From positions 62,001 through 126,000 of the forward strand of contig JAJDVT010000015.1 in NCBI GenBank assembly GCA_022826005.1: a stretch of DNA of 64,000 nucleotides, written 5' to 3'. The position numbers and the translations under genes were made by a program. The notes under the pieces were generated by a model, which worked only from the letters and a program-made list of their open reading frames with translations, did no database searches and had not been told where the DNA came from. This stretch comes from Gemmatimonadota bacterium. GTDB taxonomy: Bacteria; Gemmatimonadota; Gemmatimonadetes; Longimicrobiales; Gaopeijiaceae. This document shows, piece by piece, positions 62,562-64,000 of this stretch (position 1 is the stretch's first letter; every line of letters starts with the position of its first letter).

Positions 62562-64000
62562 CCGATGCTCCTCTGCCTGAGCTGCTCGACGATGTAGTCG
62601 CTGGCCCGCCACGCGATCGCCATGATCGACAGCGTCGGGTTCTTGTCCGCGTTCGACACGAAGGGCGCGCCGTCGGTCACGAAGAGGTTCGGCACGTCCC
62701 ACGACTGGCAGTACTGGTTCAGCACGGAGGTGCGCGGGTCGTCGCCCATCATCGCGCCGCCCACCTCGTGGATGATCTGCCCGCCCTTCGAGATCGCCCG
62801 GGCCCCGTCGGTCTGCACGGTGCTCAGCAGCTGTCCCCCCATCTCGTCGACGATCTCGGCGAAGGTGCGCTGCATGTGGAGCGCCTGGTTGAGCTCGTGG
62901 TCGGCCCACTTCCAGTGGAACCTGAGCACGGGAATGCCGTAGCGGTCGACCTTGTCCGGGTCGATCTCGCAGTAGCAGTCCTCGTTGGGGATCATCTCGC
63001 CCCGTCCGTCGAAGAAGAGGAAGCTGCCGTAGTAGCGGCGGCAGTCGTCCTTGAACTGCTGGCCGTAGGTGCCGCCGGTGAGGGGCTCGAGGCCGCCGAA
63101 GGCGCCGAAGCCGGGCATGCGCCGTCCGCCGCCGAACTCGATGTGGTAGCCGCGGGGGAAGTCGAGCCGGCCGGCGAGCTGCTCGCCGTAGAGCCACCAC
63201 GGCATGTACATGTGCATCGCCGACGAGCCGTCCTCGTTGTGGGGCGGCAGCGCCTGGAGCGCCGGGATGTGTGAATACACGCCCGCGCCGACCGTGTCCA
63301 TGATGTACCTGCCCACGAGGCCGGACGAGTTGGCCAGCCCGTCGGGGAAGTCGCCGCTGGTCGAGTTGAGCAGGATGCGCGCGCTCTCGCAGGCACTCGC
63401 GGCGAGCACCACGACGCGCGCCCCGGCAAACTCGTCGAGCAGCGTGGTCCGGTCGATGTAGTGCACGCCCGTGGCGCGTCCCTGCGCGTCGACCGTGACC
63501 TCGCGCACCATCGCGTCCGTGCGGATGTCCAGGTTGCCGGTCGCGAGCGCGGGCGGCAGCAGCACGGTGGTGGACTGGAAGTTGGCGCGGATCGAGCAGC
63601 CGCGCCCGCACGGCGTCGCCCAGTAGCAGGCCGCGCGGCCGCTCATCGAGTCGGCGGTAACGCGCCTGGCCAGCTCGTTGTCCGGGAAGAGCTCGGCGGG
63701 GAGCCGCTCCGGGTCCTGGGTCTGCGTCATGATCGCGAGGTGCGCCGGAATCACCGGGATTCCCATCCGCCGGCACGCCTTGCGGGTGAGCAGCTCGTAG
63801 CCTCGCGGCCTCGGGGGCGGCTGCAGGACCCCCGGAGACGAGTTCGGCGTGTTCTCCAACCCCTCGTTCGACCCGTAGACCCCGATCAGTAGCTCGGTTT
63901 TGTCGTAATAGGGTGCGAGATCGTCGTAGGACATGGGCCAGTCGAAGCCCAGCCCATCCCGGCTTCGCGGCTTGAAGTCGTACTCGCCCATCCTGAGCGA
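62558..64000 (-). CDS. GMC-family flavin oxidoreductase (partial)
   Basis: The C-terminal 480 or so residues of an FAD-dependent glucose-methanol-choline oxidoreductase. The N-terminal FAD-binding GxGxxG lies beyond the right edge. Seen are GFDWPMSYDDLAPYYDKTE, ATPCGRGCSIRANFQSTTVL, VVVLAASACESARILLNSTS and the C-terminal HEVGGAMMGDDPRTSVLNQY with FVTDGAPFVSNADKNPTLSI. In the last segments the active-site His/Asn pair is kept. With the subunit-3 partner it should form a periplasmic sugar or alcohol dehydrogenase. The substrate is unknown. Confidence 0.92.
   Translation of the reverse strand, partial: SLRMGEYDFKPRSRDGLGFDWPMSYDDLAPYYDKTELLIGVYGSNEGLENTPNSSPGVLQPPPRPRGYELLTRKACRRMGIPVIPAHLAIMTQTQDPERLPAELFPDNELARRVTADSMSGRAACYWATPCGRGCSIRANFQSTTVLLPPALATGNLDIRTDAMVREVTVDAQGRATGVHYIDRTTLLDEFAGARVVVLAASACESARILLNSTSGDFPDGLANSSGLVGRYIMDTVGAGVYSHIPALQALPPHNEDGSSAMHMYMPWWLYGEQLAGRLDFPRGYHIEFGGGRRMPGFGAFGGLEPLTGGTYGQQFKDDCRRYYGSFLFFDGRGEMIPNEDCYCEIDPDKVDRYGIPVLRFHWKWADHELNQALHMQRTFAEIVDEMGGQLLSTVQTDGARAISKGGQIIHEVGGAMMGDDPRTSVLNQYCQSWDVPNLFVTDGAPFVSNADKNPTLSIMAIAWRASDYIVEQLRQRSIG

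Overview
The window is GC-rich, densely packed chromosomal DNA from a diderm bacterium. It encodes an LPS core pathway (KdtA and three glycosyltransferases), an Omp85/TamB pair, a TonB receptor and a DUF5117-type metzincin. Small six-bladed-propeller and Sel1 lipoproteins, Tat-exported enzymes and the housekeeping gene order also fit Gemmatimonadota, probably an uncultured marine or host-associated lineage. That placement is inference from gene content and order. No rRNA, tRNA, CRISPR array, intact insertion sequence or prophage was seen.

Positions 1-15,200 are one long plus-strand run of coupled housekeeping genes: end of yebC, ruvC-ruvA-ruvB, queA-tgt, yajC, def-fmt, a thiE-thiS-thiG insert, rsmB, a PASTA protein, a TlpA thioredoxin, a YbbR protein, tsaD, lgt and a metallophosphoesterase. 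Positions 15,295-24,943 hold a TamA/BamA-like Omp85 protein, a 1500-residue TamB protein and uvrA. Positions 25,205-28,730 hold an exported intradiol-dioxygenase-like protein, a SRPBCC protein, a YjfI/DUF2170-like protein with PspA, and a D-amino-acid aminotransferase.

Positions 28,900-33,420 look like an accessory island, visibly less GC-rich than its surroundings. It holds a LuxR-type regulator with a degenerate receiver, two paralogous secreted proteins sharing seven cysteines in the same spacing, a six-bladed-propeller lipoprotein, and an ABC-2 ATPase plus permease. The two small genes share their secretion leader and about 135 nt of 5' leader DNA with a hairpin whose sequence differs but whose pairing is kept. 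I did not recognise this system and it is the best candidate here for something undescribed.

Positions 33,462-39,148 are LPS core genes (kdtA diverging from GT9-GT4-GT2) and a class V aminotransferase. Then come a DUF5117-like protease, a zinc alcohol dehydrogenase, HU, small envelope proteins, a mercaptopyruvate sulfurtransferase, a lipoprotein-histidine kinase-sigma54 activator cluster, a TPR lipoprotein and an MsbA-like exporter. The right end has a reductive-dehalogenase-like Fe-S protein, a DUF885-like protein, a Tat-exported HisC-like aminotransferase coupled to a TonB receptor, a Sel1 lipoprotein, a truncated Fic gene, and a gluconate-dehydrogenase-subunit-3/GMC pair running off the edge.

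A second pattern cuts across the window. Four intergenic sites (15236, 34763, 41990, 49947) each carry two 18-bp dyads of form TGTMAWG-N4-CWTKACA exactly 21 bp apart. Three lie upstream of envelope-biogenesis genes (Omp85/TamB, kdtA/heptosyltransferase, TPR lipoprotein/MsbA), which suggests one regulon. A sigma54-type promoter lies downstream of the site next to the sigma54 activator gene.
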